A stretch of DNA of 64,000 nucleotides. Origin: Lachnospiraceae bacterium (GTDB lineage: Bacteria > Bacillota > Clostridia > Lachnospirales > Lachnospiraceae). Under the pieces are notes generated by a model that saw nothing but the letters and a program-made list of their open reading frames with translations, was not told the origin of the DNA and searched no databases. This document shows, in pieces, positions 51,568 to 61,642 of the stretch (positions are counted from its first letter, which is position 1; every line of letters starts with the position of its first letter). Made by a program: the position numbers and the translations under genes. The stretch lies in NCBI GenBank assembly GCA_910575445.1, contig CAJTFW010000008.1:62001-126000 (forward strand). The letters are read 5' to 3'.

Positions 51568-53958
51568 TTAATTAAAACGTGTAGTTTGGGCTACAGGCTC
51601 TGTCGCTTTGGTCTTGTAAGGACCTGAGACCGCATAGACTTTATAGAAATAGGTCTTGCCGCTCTCTAAGCCAACATCTGTATAGGACGCCCTTGTAGAG
51701 CGTGCCACAGCTTCGTAGGTGCCATCTATCTTGTCGGAACGAAGGATAATATACTGCGTTGCTCCTTTGACTTTCTTCCAGGTAAGCTTTATCTGGTCTT
51801 GGCTTAAGGACTTTGCTTTTAGTTTGGAGACATTAGCAAAGATGGTGGTTGAGGATACGTTGTTGGAGATTTCTCCATAGAAAGAATCTCTTACAGGACG
51901 TATCTGATAGCTATAGGAAGCACCTGTTATCAGCTTTTTATGAGTAAAACTGGTTCCACCTTTTAAGCCAAGGGATTTCCACTCACCGCTTACAGAATCG
52001 CGATAGAAAATCTCATATTTTTTTGCGCCTGGTACTTTGCTCCATTTTAAGGAGATACTATTGTAAGTTGTTTTTTTCACCTGAAGCGTTGGCGTACCAA
52101 TAAGGTCTGTCTTGGCTTCTGTAACAGGACCAAATGCACTCTTTGCACCTTTTGTGCACACCCTCATCTGGAAATAATAAGTAACACCACATTTTGCTCT
52201 GGAGAACTTATAGAAGTTCTTCTTTGTATTGGTCAGACGCTTAAAATTAGAGTCTGGAGAAGTCGAATAGAAAATCTCATAAGACTTTGCTCCCTGGACA
52301 GCATCCCAATTTAACTCTATCGTGTTAAACTTAACCGGATTCACATTAAGGGTTCTTGAACCATAAGAGATAGTGTTATCTTCTGTTGTGTCAGAGTTTG
52401 TACCTGTCTGATTATTGTTATTATTAATCGTTTTGTTTAATGCAAAGAAATTTACCGTATACTGGATAGGCTTTGCATTGCCCTCTTTGTCTTTTGTGCC
52501 ATTAATTGTAATCTCATATTGAGAACCAGCCCGATATGTGATATTTCTGGGATTTGGTCGAAAGATAATCGTACCACCCGAATTTGAAATGCCATATCCT
52601 CCAGAAGCCACGGTAAAATAATCGCCCTCCCAGGAAGAATTGCCCTCTGTAAAGGTCCATGTCTTTCCTGATTTCGTATCTTTCATCGTTACGGTAAGCT
52701 CAGAAGCCACTGCTGCCTGGTAAGAGCCTCCAAGGCTTACCGACCATGGATAATCAGAATCTTCTATAAATTCTATTGGCATATTAGGAGCTGGCCATGC
52801 AACATAGTAATCTTCTGGTTCTTCACCGCCTTTGACATCACAAGCATACATTGCGGTATAACTTGCAGCCGAGCCAAAGCCTGTTGCAGACATCGTCGGA
52901 CTTAATACCCATCTGCGATGTCCCACTCTTGTCATATTATCCCCACTGCTGTCATTTAACCAACCATCGATAATGCTGCTGCCAAGGCTTTTCCGCCCGC
53001 CAGAAAGGTTACTGTTCTGGCATCCATCGTATCCTGTCTGGTACAGCTCATATGGAAAATTCGATGGCTGCGTTGGATTATGTGACAGCTTTTTATTTGC
53101 TGCAGATACCAGGGCACCAGCCTGCGAGAGTGTATTATATTCTTCACTCAACTTTACATCAGAAGGAAGACCTGCGACATAGCGTGAAAAATTCACGATA
53201 TCTAACGCATTTTGCAGACTCTTTTCTGAGAGACGTCCCGCTGCATAAGGACTCTTGGTACTTGGAGTAACATCATAGGTATCTTTTAGGTCTTCATTCC
53301 AAGAAAGCGCTGCATATTTTGCTCTAATCTCGTCCTGGCTTGGCAGTTTTAGAGATGGTGCAGCAGGTACTTCCATATTGGTCTTGCAATAAGTATTTAG
53401 CATCTCCACTACAGACTTCTCGCGATAGATGCCTACGCTAACTGCCTGTACCTGGTTCTCTTTGTCAATAAACACCATCAGCGGACATATCCAGGTATGA
53501 ACACCAGCTGCACCCAGATAACCATACATCTTACTGCGCACATCATTCCCATACACATAAGTAATCACTTTACTTCTGTAATCGTTCTGAAAAGCTTTCA
53601 TCCCTTCTTCTGTCAGACGACCACTATACTCTGCTGCAATAATATCCACACCTGTATAATTCTGTTCCGCCTTGCAGATTCCCTGTATCATCCTACGACA
53701 GTTGGAACAGTTCGCATTAAAGAAGACTAAAAGCTTTGGTTTATCTACTACGGTACTGTTTATTGTCTTACCATCTACCGTAGTAAACTCATAAGATGGA
53801 TTGGTAAATTGACAAGGTGTCACAGTCTCTATAGACTCCGCTGCCTGTACTTCCATCATCCCGCTTGGTATCATCCCAAGAAGCAGCACAACTGCCAAGG
53901 CCACTGTCAATAGCCTTTTAAAAAATCCTGCTCCACATCGTTTTTCTCTCTGTAACAT
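51568..53958 (-). CDS. Secreted thioredoxin-like/CAP/fibronectin-type III protein
   Basis: The product has 796 residues from ATG 53958 (AGGAGGGAAAAG). Signal peptide about 1-40 (ending MMEVQAAES). A thioredoxin-like domain (about 50-190) has FNANCSNCRRMI, an intact CxxC. A CAP/SCP domain follows (about 235-420: NALDIVNFSRYVAGLPSD, KKLSHNP and VGHRRWVLSP). The C-terminal 260 residues hold three fibronectin-type III domains (e.g. NTIELNWDAVQGAKSYEIFY). No LPXTG, so it is probably released. It is a paralog of the next gene, which has the same tail. Confidence 0.8.
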   Translation of the reverse strand: MLQREKRCGAGFFKRLLTVALAVVLLLGMIPSGMMEVQAAESIETVTPCQFTNPSYEFTTVDGKTINSTVVDKPKLLVFFNANCSNCRRMIQGICKAEQNYTGVDIIAAEYSGRLTEEGMKAFQNDYRSKVITYVYGNDVRSKMYGYLGAAGVHTWICPLMVFIDKENQVQAVSVGIYREKSVVEMLNTYCKTNMEVPAAPSLKLPSQDEIRAKYAALSWNEDLKDTYDVTPSTKSPYAAGRLSEKSLQNALDIVNFSRYVAGLPSDVKLSEEYNTLSQAGALVSAANKKLSHNPTQPSNFPYELYQTGYDGCQNSNLSGGRKSLGSSIIDGWLNDSSGDNMTRVGHRRWVLSPTMSATGFGSAASYTAMYACDVKGGEEPEDYYVAWPAPNMPIEFIEDSDYPWSVSLGGSYQAAVASELTVTMKDTKSGKTWTFTEGNSSWEGDYFTVASGGYGISNSGGTIIFRPNPRNITYRAGSQYEITINGTKDKEGNAKPIQYTVNFFALNKTINNNNNQTGTNSDTTEDNTISYGSRTLNVNPVKFNTIELNWDAVQGAKSYEIFYSTSPDSNFKRLTNTKKNFYKFSRAKCGVTYYFQMRVCTKGAKSAFGPVTEAKTDLIGTPTLQVKKTTYNSISLKWSKVPGAKKYEIFYRDSVSGEWKSLGLKGGTSFTHKKLITGASYSYQIRPVRDSFYGEISNNVSSTTIFANVSKLKAKSLSQDQIKLTWKKVKGATQYIILRSDKIDGTYEAVARSTRASYTDVGLESGKTYFYKVYAVSGPYKTKATEPVAQTTRFN

Positions 53959-54028
53959 CTTTTCCCTCCTGTATAACGGCTCCTTTCCAATCATCACAAT
54001 CATTTAGAAAAGGAGCCAGACACGATCT

Positions 54029-56137
54029 TTATTTTTTCACTTTAGGAATCTTTGTCATCTGTCCTACCGGAGCAGTCTCTTTGGTTCTGTACGGGCCAGA
54101 AACTGCGTAGACCTTATAGAAATATGTTGTTCCACCCTGAAGACCTGTATCCATATAAGATGCTTTTGGAGAATGACCAATCACCTCATAAGTTCCATCT
54201 ATCTGCTCAGAGCGCAAAATCACATACTGTGTTGCTCCTTTGACTTTCTTCCAGGTAAGTTTCATCCGGTCTGTACTGGCTGCTTTTACTTTCAGCCTGG
54301 CAACGTCGCTTAGAATCGTAGAAGCCGATATATCATTGGACCAACTTCCATAGAAAGAATCTCTCACTGGACGAATCTGATAGTAATAGGTTGCCCCTGT
54401 AACAAGCTTTTTGTGTGTAAAACTTGTTCCTCCCTTAAGACCTAGTGACTGCCATCCTCCATTGATAGAATCCATATAATAAATCTCATACTTCTTTGCA
54501 CCTGGCACTTTATTCCATTTTAATGATACACTGTTGTAGGTGGTCTTCTTTACCTGAAGTGTTGGAGTACCTGTTAAATCGGTTCTTCCATAGGAGACAG
54601 GACCAAATTCACTCTTTGCTCCTTTGACACATACACGCATCTGGAAATAATAAGTAACGCCACATTTTGCTTTGGAGAACTTATAAGATGTCTTCTTGGT
54701 GTTGGTCAGTCGCTTATATCCATCATTTTGAGAAGTCGAATAGAAAATCTCATAGGATTTGGCACTTGGAACTGCATCCCATGTTAGCTGCATCGTGTTA
54801 AAGGTAGTAGGGTCAACTTTGATAATACGTGTTCCATAAGATACGGAGCTATCATTATTGTCGTTACCACTTCCCTCAATCACACCAGAGTCAGCGCCTG
54901 GCGAACTATTGTTATCTCCGCCTATGGAACCATTATTGTCTCCACCTGTGGAACCGTTGTTGTTTCCGCCTGTGGAACCATTGTTGTCTCCACCGCTGGA
55001 ACCATTGTTGTCTCCACCAGTTGAGCCATTATTATCTCCACCGGTCGAACCATTATTGTTTCCGCCTGTGGAACCATCTGTATTTCCTAGACAGTACTTC
55101 TTGATATTATCAATAATTTCTTCTTCTGTTAAAGGTCCTGTTGATACATGTTGTAATCGGTTGTTGCTGTCAATATATGCTATAAATGGCATAGTTCCGC
55201 CGCCTTCCGAATACTTCATTGCAGCAGTATAATTCTCTCCATCAATAGAATACGAAAAAGTAATCGCATCACTTCCATATGTATTCTTAAACGCCGTTAC
55301 TGCTTCTTTATCTGCAAAGTTCATCTCTGGTGCGATAATATCCACACTCGAAAAATCATATTTACTATTAGCAATATTTGAGATAGTCTGTCTGCTATAA
55401 CCACATTTCGTACTGAAAAAAATCAATACTTTAGGTTTTCCATTCGCCTTGCTTGTTACAATCTGGTCATCAATCGTTATAAAACTGTAAAACAGATTAG
55501 AAGTACTTTCAGAACTGTCAGTATTTCCACTATTATTGTCTCCACCCGTTGAGCCATCAGTATTCCCGCCAGAATTTGCCATACAATACTTCTCTATATT
55601 GGCAATAAATGTTTCTGCTGATAAAGCTCCTTTTGTTACACATCGCAGTTGATTGCTGCTGTCAATATAAGCTATAAACGGCATAGTTCCGCCGCCTTCT
55701 GCATATTTCCACGCAGCTTCCCTATTCTCTTCATCAATAGAATATGAAAAAGTAATAGCATCACTTCCATATTTAGTTTTAAACGTTGTTAATGCTTCTT
55801 TATCTGCAAAATTTATCTCTGGCGCAATAATATCCACACCCGAAAAATCATAGCCGCTATTAGCAATATTCGAAATAGTCTGTCTACTATAGCCACATTT
55901 CGTACTGAAAAAAATCAATACTTTAGGTTTCCCATCCGCAGTGCTTGTTACAATCTGGTCATCAATCGTTGTAAAGCTGTAAGATGGATTGGGCTTATTA
56001 TACTCTTTTAGAGAAGGTTCTTCCGCCTTCACCTCCATCGCCCCAGGTGCCATACCAAATAGCATTGCCACCATCAGCATACAAGAAAGTAAACGCTTCA
56101 CCCCTCCTGTCACCCATCTCTTTTTTTGTTGAAACAT
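54029..56137 (-). CDS. Secreted double-thioredoxin-like/fibronectin-type III protein
   Basis: The product has about 702 residues from ATG 56137 (AGGGG 7 bp upstream; ATG 56143 is also possible). A signal peptide (to about AMEVKAEEP) precedes two nearly identical thioredoxin-like domains (about 50-185 and 205-345), each with STKCGYSRQTISNIANS, so the motif is CxxS and cannot make a disulfide. A Gly/Asn/Ser linker and three fibronectin domains nearly identical to the paralog's follow. Mono-cysteine thioredoxin folds work as isomerases or binding modules; here the role is unknown. The two genes lie 70 bp apart. Confidence 0.8.
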   Translation of the reverse strand: MFQQKKRWVTGGVKRLLSCMLMVAMLFGMAPGAMEVKAEEPSLKEYNKPNPSYSFTTIDDQIVTSTADGKPKVLIFFSTKCGYSRQTISNIANSGYDFSGVDIIAPEINFADKEALTTFKTKYGSDAITFSYSIDEENREAAWKYAEGGGTMPFIAYIDSSNQLRCVTKGALSAETFIANIEKYCMANSGGNTDGSTGGDNNSGNTDSSESTSNLFYSFITIDDQIVTSKANGKPKVLIFFSTKCGYSRQTISNIANSKYDFSSVDIIAPEMNFADKEAVTAFKNTYGSDAITFSYSIDGENYTAAMKYSEGGGTMPFIAYIDSNNRLQHVSTGPLTEEEIIDNIKKYCLGNTDGSTGGNNNGSTGGDNNGSTGGDNNGSSGGDNNGSTGGNNNGSTGGDNNGSIGGDNNSSPGADSGVIEGSGNDNNDSSVSYGTRIIKVDPTTFNTMQLTWDAVPSAKSYEIFYSTSQNDGYKRLTNTKKTSYKFSKAKCGVTYYFQMRVCVKGAKSEFGPVSYGRTDLTGTPTLQVKKTTYNSVSLKWNKVPGAKKYEIYYMDSINGGWQSLGLKGGTSFTHKKLVTGATYYYQIRPVRDSFYGSWSNDISASTILSDVARLKVKAASTDRMKLTWKKVKGATQYVILRSEQIDGTYEVIGHSPKASYMDTGLQGGTTYFYKVYAVSGPYRTKETAPVGQMTKIPKVKK
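54896..55085 (-). repeat. Gly/Asn/Ser-coding tandem repeat linker
   Basis: About eight imperfect 21-24 bp units that code for G-x-T-G-G-D/N-N-N-G-S repeats between the second thioredoxin-like domain and the fibronectin part. Such tracts can vary in length between strains. Confidence 0.75.
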
Positions 56138-56290
56138 CTTCATTCCCCTTTCCCTTCGCATCGATTACATCGAAGCAAAATTTTCACTATATACCAGTTA
56201 TTAGTATATTATAAACTCACTTCCAATGCAAGCGAATCTTAGCCTGAGAAATGTAACTTTACTGGCGTCACTTATCTCAGAATCAGCTGC

Positions 56291-57040
56291 CTATATCACA
56301 TCTAACACTTTCCGCATATCTTCCACCGCTATCTGTCCCGGCGCTGAAGCCTTTCCCACTGCCGCAAATGTCATCGCTGCCCCTGTAAGCCCTCCACTTA
56401 CACGACTTATCACTCCCATCTGTCCCATTGACATTGTCACCACCGGAATCTCCATCTCTTCCTCTGCGATAGCCGTCGCCTCCAAAAGTCTAATCACATC
56501 CATCTTCTTCACTGGCATCACCGCAAGCTTCGCCACATCTGCCCCCATATCTTCCATCTTCTTCAGTCTTCTTACCATCTCCCCCACCTCTGGCGTCTTA
56601 TAAAAGTCATGATTGGATGCAATCACCCGTACACCAGTTCTATGAAGTCTCTCAATCTCTCTATATGTCCGCTCCTCCTCCAAAAAAGCCTCTATATCTA
56701 TGAAGTCTGCTCCCCCACAAGCCACTGCCTCATTCAAATCATAGTAGTCCTCTTTCTCTAGCCTCTTCTCTCCCCCTTCCCCTGCTGTCCGAAACGTAAA
56801 AAGCAAGGTCTTCTTATCTATCCTCTGTTTAATCCCCCGCAAGGTGTCAAGCACCTTATCCCTATACTCTATATCCTGATAAAAATCCCCTCTCCACTCC
56901 ACTACATCTATAGAAAGCTTTGCAATCTCCTCTGCTCTTTTCAGTATCTCTTCCCTTGTCTTCTCCACAATCGGCACACAAATCTTGGGCTTCCCCTCTC
57001 CAAATACCCCTGTCCCTATCGAAAACACTTTCTTTTTCAT
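56291..57040 (-). CDS. aroD: Type I 3-dehydroquinate dehydratase
   Basis: The product has 249 residues (type I family, about 250). It makes 3-dehydroshikimate by a Schiff base. Visible are KICVPIVEKTREEILKRAEE, DVVEWRGDFY, the His of ASNHDFYKTP and the Schiff-base lysine in AVMPVKKMD. Start ATG 57040 is 16 bp after aroE. Adjacent aroE makes a two-gene shikimate operon. Confidence 0.92.
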   Translation of the reverse strand: MKKKVFSIGTGVFGEGKPKICVPIVEKTREEILKRAEEIAKLSIDVVEWRGDFYQDIEYRDKVLDTLRGIKQRIDKKTLLFTFRTAGEGGEKRLEKEDYYDLNEAVACGGADFIDIEAFLEEERTYREIERLHRTGVRVIASNHDFYKTPEVGEMVRRLKKMEDMGADVAKLAVMPVKKMDVIRLLEATAIAEEEMEIPVVTMSMGQMGVISRVSGGLTGAAMTFAAVGKASAPGQIAVEDMRKVLDVI

Positions 57041-57056
57041 CCTACCTATCCCTCTC

Positions 57057-57914
57057 TTACTGAAAATATTTCTCCTTAATCAATTCCACAGGCATCTCTT
57101 TCCCCGTCCAGAGCTCAAACGCATACGCCCCCTGATACAAAAGCATATACATCCCATTAAACACCGAGCACCCTGACTCCTCTGCCATCTGAAGCAATTT
57201 CGTTTTTCTTGGATTATAAATCACATCTGATACAATCAGTCCATTATAAAAATACGTCTTATCTGGTACCAGACACCCATCCTCATAAGGACTCATCCCC
57301 ACCGAAGAAGCATTGATAAGCATCTTACTCTCCCCAATGCTCTTTCTCATCTGCTTTTCATCTTGTAGCTCATACATCTGTACATTACAGTGCGTCCTCT
57401 CATTTACCCGTGTTACCACCTCTTGAATCGCATCAAAGGACTTCCCCTTTCTGCACAGTAAATCAATCTCTCTCACTCCATCAAGCGCCGCCTGTGCCAC
57501 AATCGAAGCTGCGGCTCCGCCAGCGCCAAGAATCGTTATCTTCTCCCCTAAGACCTGATACCCTGCATCCTGAACCGCTCTCATATACCCTCTGCCATCT
57601 GTATTATATCCTTTTAACACTCCATCTTCTTGTACCACGGTATTGACTGCTCCAATTAACTCTGCCTCCTTAGACAACACATCTGCCCGCTCATACATTA
57701 ACCTTTTATGTGGCATTGTGCAGTTAAAGCCTCTAACTCCCATCGCAAGAAGCCCGTCCACTGCTCTGTCAAACTCCTCCACCTTTACATCAAAAGCCAG
57801 ATATACATAGTCCAAACCATAATACCCAAATGCCTCATTATGCATCGCCGGAGAAATACTATGCTTCACCGGACTTCCCAACAGACAAACTAGCCCTGTA
57901 TGCCCTGTAATCAT
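57057..57914 (-). CDS. aroE: Shikimate dehydrogenase
   Basis: The product has 285 residues. It reduces 3-dehydroshikimate with NADPH. Substrate motif LLGSPVKHSISPAMHNEAF, catalytic Lys in TMPHKRLMYE, Rossmann GAGGAAASIVAQAALDGVREI. Start ATG 57914. It precedes aroD. Upstream are a hairpin and ftsZ. Confidence 0.93.
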   Translation of the reverse strand: MITGHTGLVCLLGSPVKHSISPAMHNEAFGYYGLDYVYLAFDVKVEEFDRAVDGLLAMGVRGFNCTMPHKRLMYERADVLSKEAELIGAVNTVVQEDGVLKGYNTDGRGYMRAVQDAGYQVLGEKITILGAGGAAASIVAQAALDGVREIDLLCRKGKSFDAIQEVVTRVNERTHCNVQMYELQDEKQMRKSIGESKMLINASSVGMSPYEDGCLVPDKTYFYNGLIVSDVIYNPRKTKLLQMAEESGCSVFNGMYMLLYQGAYAFELWTGKEMPVELIKEKYFQ

Positions 57915-58005
57915 TTTACTTGCCCATCCTCTCTTCTTTTAAAATATCCGTATGCCAAACACAGATTCCTTATCCCACACAAACGGACCGTTAACAAACA
58001 CAGCA

Positions 58006-58053
58006 TACAGTCCTTTACACATAGTGCTGCGCAGATATCTGTAAAGGGCTGTA
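58006..58053 (-). terminator. Hairpin between ftsZ and aroE
   Basis: TACAGTCCTTTACA and TGTAAAGGGCTGTA pair over 14 bases with one G-T, enclosing 20 bases. No T run follows directly, so it may be a terminator with a poor tail or another RNA structure. Confidence 0.45.
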
Positions 58054-58102
58054 CACTCCGTCTGTCAACGGCCCGCTTATTGGGGGCATCCCCTGTATTT
58101 GT

Positions 58103-59254
58103 TTATTTACTGTCCTTAGAAAAAAATCTAGGAATCTTAATCTGTTGCTCCTCCACGGTACTCTCTGGCTTCTGAAACCCTTTAAGCCCTGGAAGTGGCT
58201 GCACTGTTCCCGTTGGTCTTCTTGTATCCATCGGTCTTGCCATCCCACTTCCCGGCTGTACCGAAGACTTTGAACGATACGATGAAATATTCCCTCGATT
58301 TGCTGCATCCTGAAGTCCTGTTGCAATCACAGTAATGCTAACCTCGTCCGAATGTGTATCATCAAATACCGCACCAAAGATAACATTGGCATCGTCTCCG
58401 ACTTGGTCTTTAACTAGACTTGCTGCCTCATCCGCCTCAATTAGAGAGATATCTCCTGATACGTTGATAATAACATGACTTGCACCGGCAATCGTCGTCT
58501 CAAGAAGCGGACTGGTAATCGCCTGCTTCACTGCCTCCACCGCTTTCTCATCTCCGCGTGCAGTTCCAATACCAATATGAGCAATACCCTTGTCCGTCAT
58601 AACTGTCTGCACGTCTGCAAAGTCCAGATTGATAAGTGCTGGCATATTAATCAGGTCTGTAATACCCTGTACTGCCTGCTGCAATACCTCGTCCGCCTTT
58701 TTAAGCGCCTCTGGCATTGTCGTTCTGCGGTCTACAATCTCCAACAATTTATCATTAGGAATCACAATCAAAGTATCTACAGATTCCTTAAGCTTCTCAA
58801 TTCCCATCAGCGCATTATTCATCCGCTGCTTTGCCTCAAAACGAAACGGCTTTGTCACCACGCCGACCGTTAAAATACCCATGGCTTTTGCTTCTCTAGC
58901 AATCACAGGTGCTGCACCTGTACCAGTTCCACCGCCCATACCACAGGTTACAAATACCATATCCACACCTTGCATGGCTTCTTTTAATTCCTCAATACTC
59001 TCTTCGGCTGCCTTCTCTCCAACTTCTGGCTTTGCACCAGCACCAAGTCCTTTGGTAAGCTTCTCGCCAATCTGAATAGCAGTAGGCGCCTTACAGAGCT
59101 TTAATGCTTGCTTATCTGTATTGACACCAATAAACTCCACTCCGCCAATCTGTTCCTCTACCATTCTATTGACAGCATTGTTACCAGCTCCGCCAACTCC
59201 TATCACAATGATGCGGGCAGCCGCTTCGGTTCCACTAGTCATTATTTCCAACAA
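58103..59254 (-). CDS. ftsZ: Cell division protein FtsZ
   Basis: The product has 383 residues. Tubulin-like GTPase forming the Z ring. [11 protein letters not shown], the GTPase signature [13 protein letters not shown] and [11 protein letters not shown] are visible; the conserved C-terminal tail ends [11 protein letters not shown] chose TTG 59254: GGAGG lies 8 bp before it and the product would begin [17 protein letters not shown], as in other Lachnospiraceae. A downstream TTG and an ATG (59242) are alternatives. Confidence 0.96.
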   Translation of the reverse strand: MLEIMTSGTEAAARIIVIGVGGAGNNAVNRMVEEQIGGVEFIGVNTDKQALKLCKAPTAIQIGEKLTKGLGAGAKPEVGEKAAEESIEELKEAMQGVDMVFVTCGMGGGTGTGAAPVIAREAKAMGILTVGVVTKPFRFEAKQRMNNALMGIEKLKESVDTLIVIPNDKLLEIVDRRTTMPEALKKADEVLQQAVQGITDLINMPALINLDFADVQTVMTDKGIAHIGIGTARGDEKAVEAVKQAITSPLLETTIAGASHVIINVSGDISLIEADEAASLVKDQVGDDANVIFGAVFDDTHSDEVSITVIATGLQDAANRGNISSYRSKSSVQPGSGMARPMDTRRPTGTVQPLPGLKGFQKPESTVEEQQIKIPRFFSKDSK

Positions 59255-59366
59255 AGCTATATCCTCCTTACACATACAAAACAACCACAATACTATTATC
59301 ATAGCTTTTTTTCATTAATTACGCAACAAAATTTTAAATTTTTTTAATATTGCTTGTTTTATCCGC

Positions 59367-60101
59367 TTATCTCACTGCTTCTAATGAAATATGCGTGCTT
59401 TCATTTGTATAGTTTTCCATATGAAGCGTACCTGATTTTCCTTCTAAATCCCCCTCTAACTGCTTAATTCTTGCAATTTTCTCGTCCATATGTTCGCCAG
59501 TTCCAAGTGCTACTTGTACTTCGTCCATCTTTAGTGAAAGTTCTGTAATTCCACGAAAACGAATCTCATCTGGATTTAGGTTATATTTTTTTAAAATTTG
59601 CGTAATATTTAAAATCATATTAAAAATATCGGTATCCTGGACATTTAAGGGCTGGTACAGAATCAGCTGGTTAAAAGAAAGACCGCTAATCATAGGAATT
59701 CCTTCCATAAGCTCGTCCGTACTTTCCACAACAATACCGTCTTTGTCAAAATAGACATTTTTGCCAAGGTATCGTACATAACCTACGATTCCTTTCTCAT
59801 ATACACGAATGGAGATGCTGTGGGGTGAATTGAGTTTGACTTCAAAGGTGTCGATAAAAGGAATGGTGGGATGTTCTCGATATTGATAACGTAAATATAA
59901 GTAGAGAGAATTTTGCAAGTCTTCACCTAGAACAAAATCTACGATTTCTTCTTTTGTATAGTATTCATTGCCTGTGACGATAACCTCACTGACGCGAAAG
60001 GCACCGGCAAAGGAGAGAATGGAGATAGAAAGGACAGCAAGGATGAACAGAATAATAAGTAATTTCGTAGGTATTTTTTTAGTGGGATGGTTACTTGGCA
60101 T
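59367..60101 (-). CDS. ftsQ: Cell division protein FtsQ/DivIB
   Basis: The product has 244 residues. A short cytoplasmic start (PSNHPTKKIPTKLL), one transmembrane helix (about 14-34), a POTRA domain (FRVSEVIVTGNEYYTKEEIV) and the FtsQ beta domain (FIDTFEVKLNSPHSISIRV, VGYVRYLGKNVYFDKDG). It links septal peptidoglycan synthesis to the divisome. 110 bp before ftsZ. Confidence 0.88.
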   Translation of the reverse strand: MPSNHPTKKIPTKLLIILFILAVLSISILSFAGAFRVSEVIVTGNEYYTKEEIVDFVLGEDLQNSLYLYLRYQYREHPTIPFIDTFEVKLNSPHSISIRVYEKGIVGYVRYLGKNVYFDKDGIVVESTDELMEGIPMISGLSFNQLILYQPLNVQDTDIFNMILNITQILKKYNLNPDEIRFRGITELSLKMDEVQVALGTGEHMDEKIARIKQLEGDLEGKSGTLHMENYTNESTHISLEAVR

Positions 60102-60252
60102 GGGGACCTCCTTGGGAAGGGGGGATGTGAGGGGGGAGGGAAGGTATGTAAGGCTAGGGTGAGGGCTACGTAATGGGGGGAATTTACCCCGCCATGCAGC
60201 TCGATTCCGCTTCGCTCCATCTCGCTCACGGGCTTCGCCCTATGGAGACATC

Positions 60253-60299
60253 GGCTAACATAGTTGCTTATGTGCGAGCACAACGCAACTATGCTAACC
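60253..60299. repeat. Large hairpin in the murA-ftsQ intergenic region
   Basis: GGCTAACATAGTTGC (60253-60267) and GCAACTATGCTAACC (60285-60299) pair at 13 of 15 positions. Further CTCCAT/ATGGAG arms lie to the left. The 221-bp gap otherwise holds only GC-rich unmatched sequence and G runs. I see no gene or known RNA. Confidence 0.55.
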
Positions 60300-60322
60300 T
60301 CTGCCTCCGCATGGCTCATTGC

Positions 60323-61615
60323 TTACGTGCAGTATATCACAATCCCCAGAGAAAGCAAGTCTTTGTTGATATCTTCGTATCCTCTTTGTACATATTCCAT
60401 TCCTTGAATACAAGTCTCGCCTTCTGCTGCAAGCGCTGCCATAATAAGAGCTGCGCCGCCTCTTAGTTCTTTGGCTTCCACGGTCGCTCCGTGTAGTTTT
60501 GCGTCTCCATCAATCAGTGCAAAGGAATCTCCATTTGCAATACTAGCCCCCATCTTCTGAAGCTCCGCTACAATCTGAAAGCGTTCTTCAAATATTTTTT
60601 CTTCTATGAAACTAGTTCCTGATGCGGTCGAGAGAGCTGCTAAGAGGGCAGACTGTAAGTCGGTTGGAAATCCTGGAAACGGTGCAGTCACCAGATAGGG
60701 AATGGGACTGCATTGCCGTTCCATCTTGACATAGATCCAGTCATCCTCGGCTTCTACCACTGCCCCCATGCGCTCTAGAAGCTCCGGCAAGGTGCCAAGA
60801 TGCGCTAAGGGAACATGCAAAAGCCTTGCTTCTCCTCTTGTCATCAGTGCCCCAAAGAGATAGGTTCCAGCCACAATGCGGTCAGACGGGATAATATATT
60901 CGGCTGCATGAAGCTTTTTTACACCTTCTACCAGCAGAACTGGTGTTCCTTCTCCGCTGATATGTGCCCCCATTTTCCTGAGAAAACAGACAAGTTCCAC
61001 AATCTCCGGCTCCATCGCAGCCCCGTGAATCGTTGTTATTCCTTCTGCTAAAACAGCGGCAAGCAAAATATTTTCAGTCGCGCCTACACTTGGAAAATCC
61101 AGATAAATCTGTGCGCCATGCAAAAAATCCACCGTTCCGCATAACGTATGCTCCTGGTATTCAAATACAGCTCCTAGCTGTTCTAATCCTTTAAGATGCA
61201 GGTTGATTGGACGCTCCCCAATCGTACATCCGCCTGGATAGGGTATCTCCACCTTGTGCATCCTCCCTAAGATGCTTCCAAGCAGTGTTACGGTAGAGCG
61301 CATCTTTCCGGCACCGTTCCCCGATACACGGTAGTTCTGAAGGGTTCTGGTATCAATTATCAACATATGCCCTTCCCAGTGCACTTTGCATCCGGCATCT
61401 ATCAGAAGCTCTAACATATGCTCCACATCTGAGATTTGCGGGCAGTGATGCAAGATAAAGATTCCTTTTCCAAGCAGCGTTGCTGCTAGAATCGGCAGAG
61501 CCGCATTTTTAGAGCCTTGTACTAATAACTCCCCCTGTATCCTTTGGGGGCCCCTGATATACAATTTATTTCCGTCCAAATCCATTCCCTCCGAACCCGT
61601 TATTAGGTCTGCCAT
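60323..61615 (-). CDS. murA: UDP-N-acetylglucosamine enolpyruvyl transferase MurA
   Basis: The product has 430 residues. First committed step of peptidoglycan synthesis. KNAALPILAATLL motif, PYPGGCTIGERPINLH with the catalytic Cys (fosfomycin target), RSTVTLLGSIL and PTDLQSALLAALS are visible. Full length; likely active and fosfomycin sensitive since Cys is present. Confidence 0.94.
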   Translation of the reverse strand: MADLITGSEGMDLDGNKLYIRGPQRIQGELLVQGSKNAALPILAATLLGKGIFILHHCPQISDVEHMLELLIDAGCKVHWEGHMLIIDTRTLQNYRVSGNGAGKMRSTVTLLGSILGRMHKVEIPYPGGCTIGERPINLHLKGLEQLGAVFEYQEHTLCGTVDFLHGAQIYLDFPSVGATENILLAAVLAEGITTIHGAAMEPEIVELVCFLRKMGAHISGEGTPVLLVEGVKKLHAAEYIIPSDRIVAGTYLFGALMTRGEARLLHVPLAHLGTLPELLERMGAVVEAEDDWIYVKMERQCSPIPYLVTAPFPGFPTDLQSALLAALSTASGTSFIEEKIFEERFQIVAELQKMGASIANGDSFALIDGDAKLHGATVEAKELRGGAALIMAALAAEGETCIQGMEYVQRGYEDINKDLLSLGIVIYCT

Positions 61616-61642
61616 TATATATCAGTATATGCCGCTAGGTTG

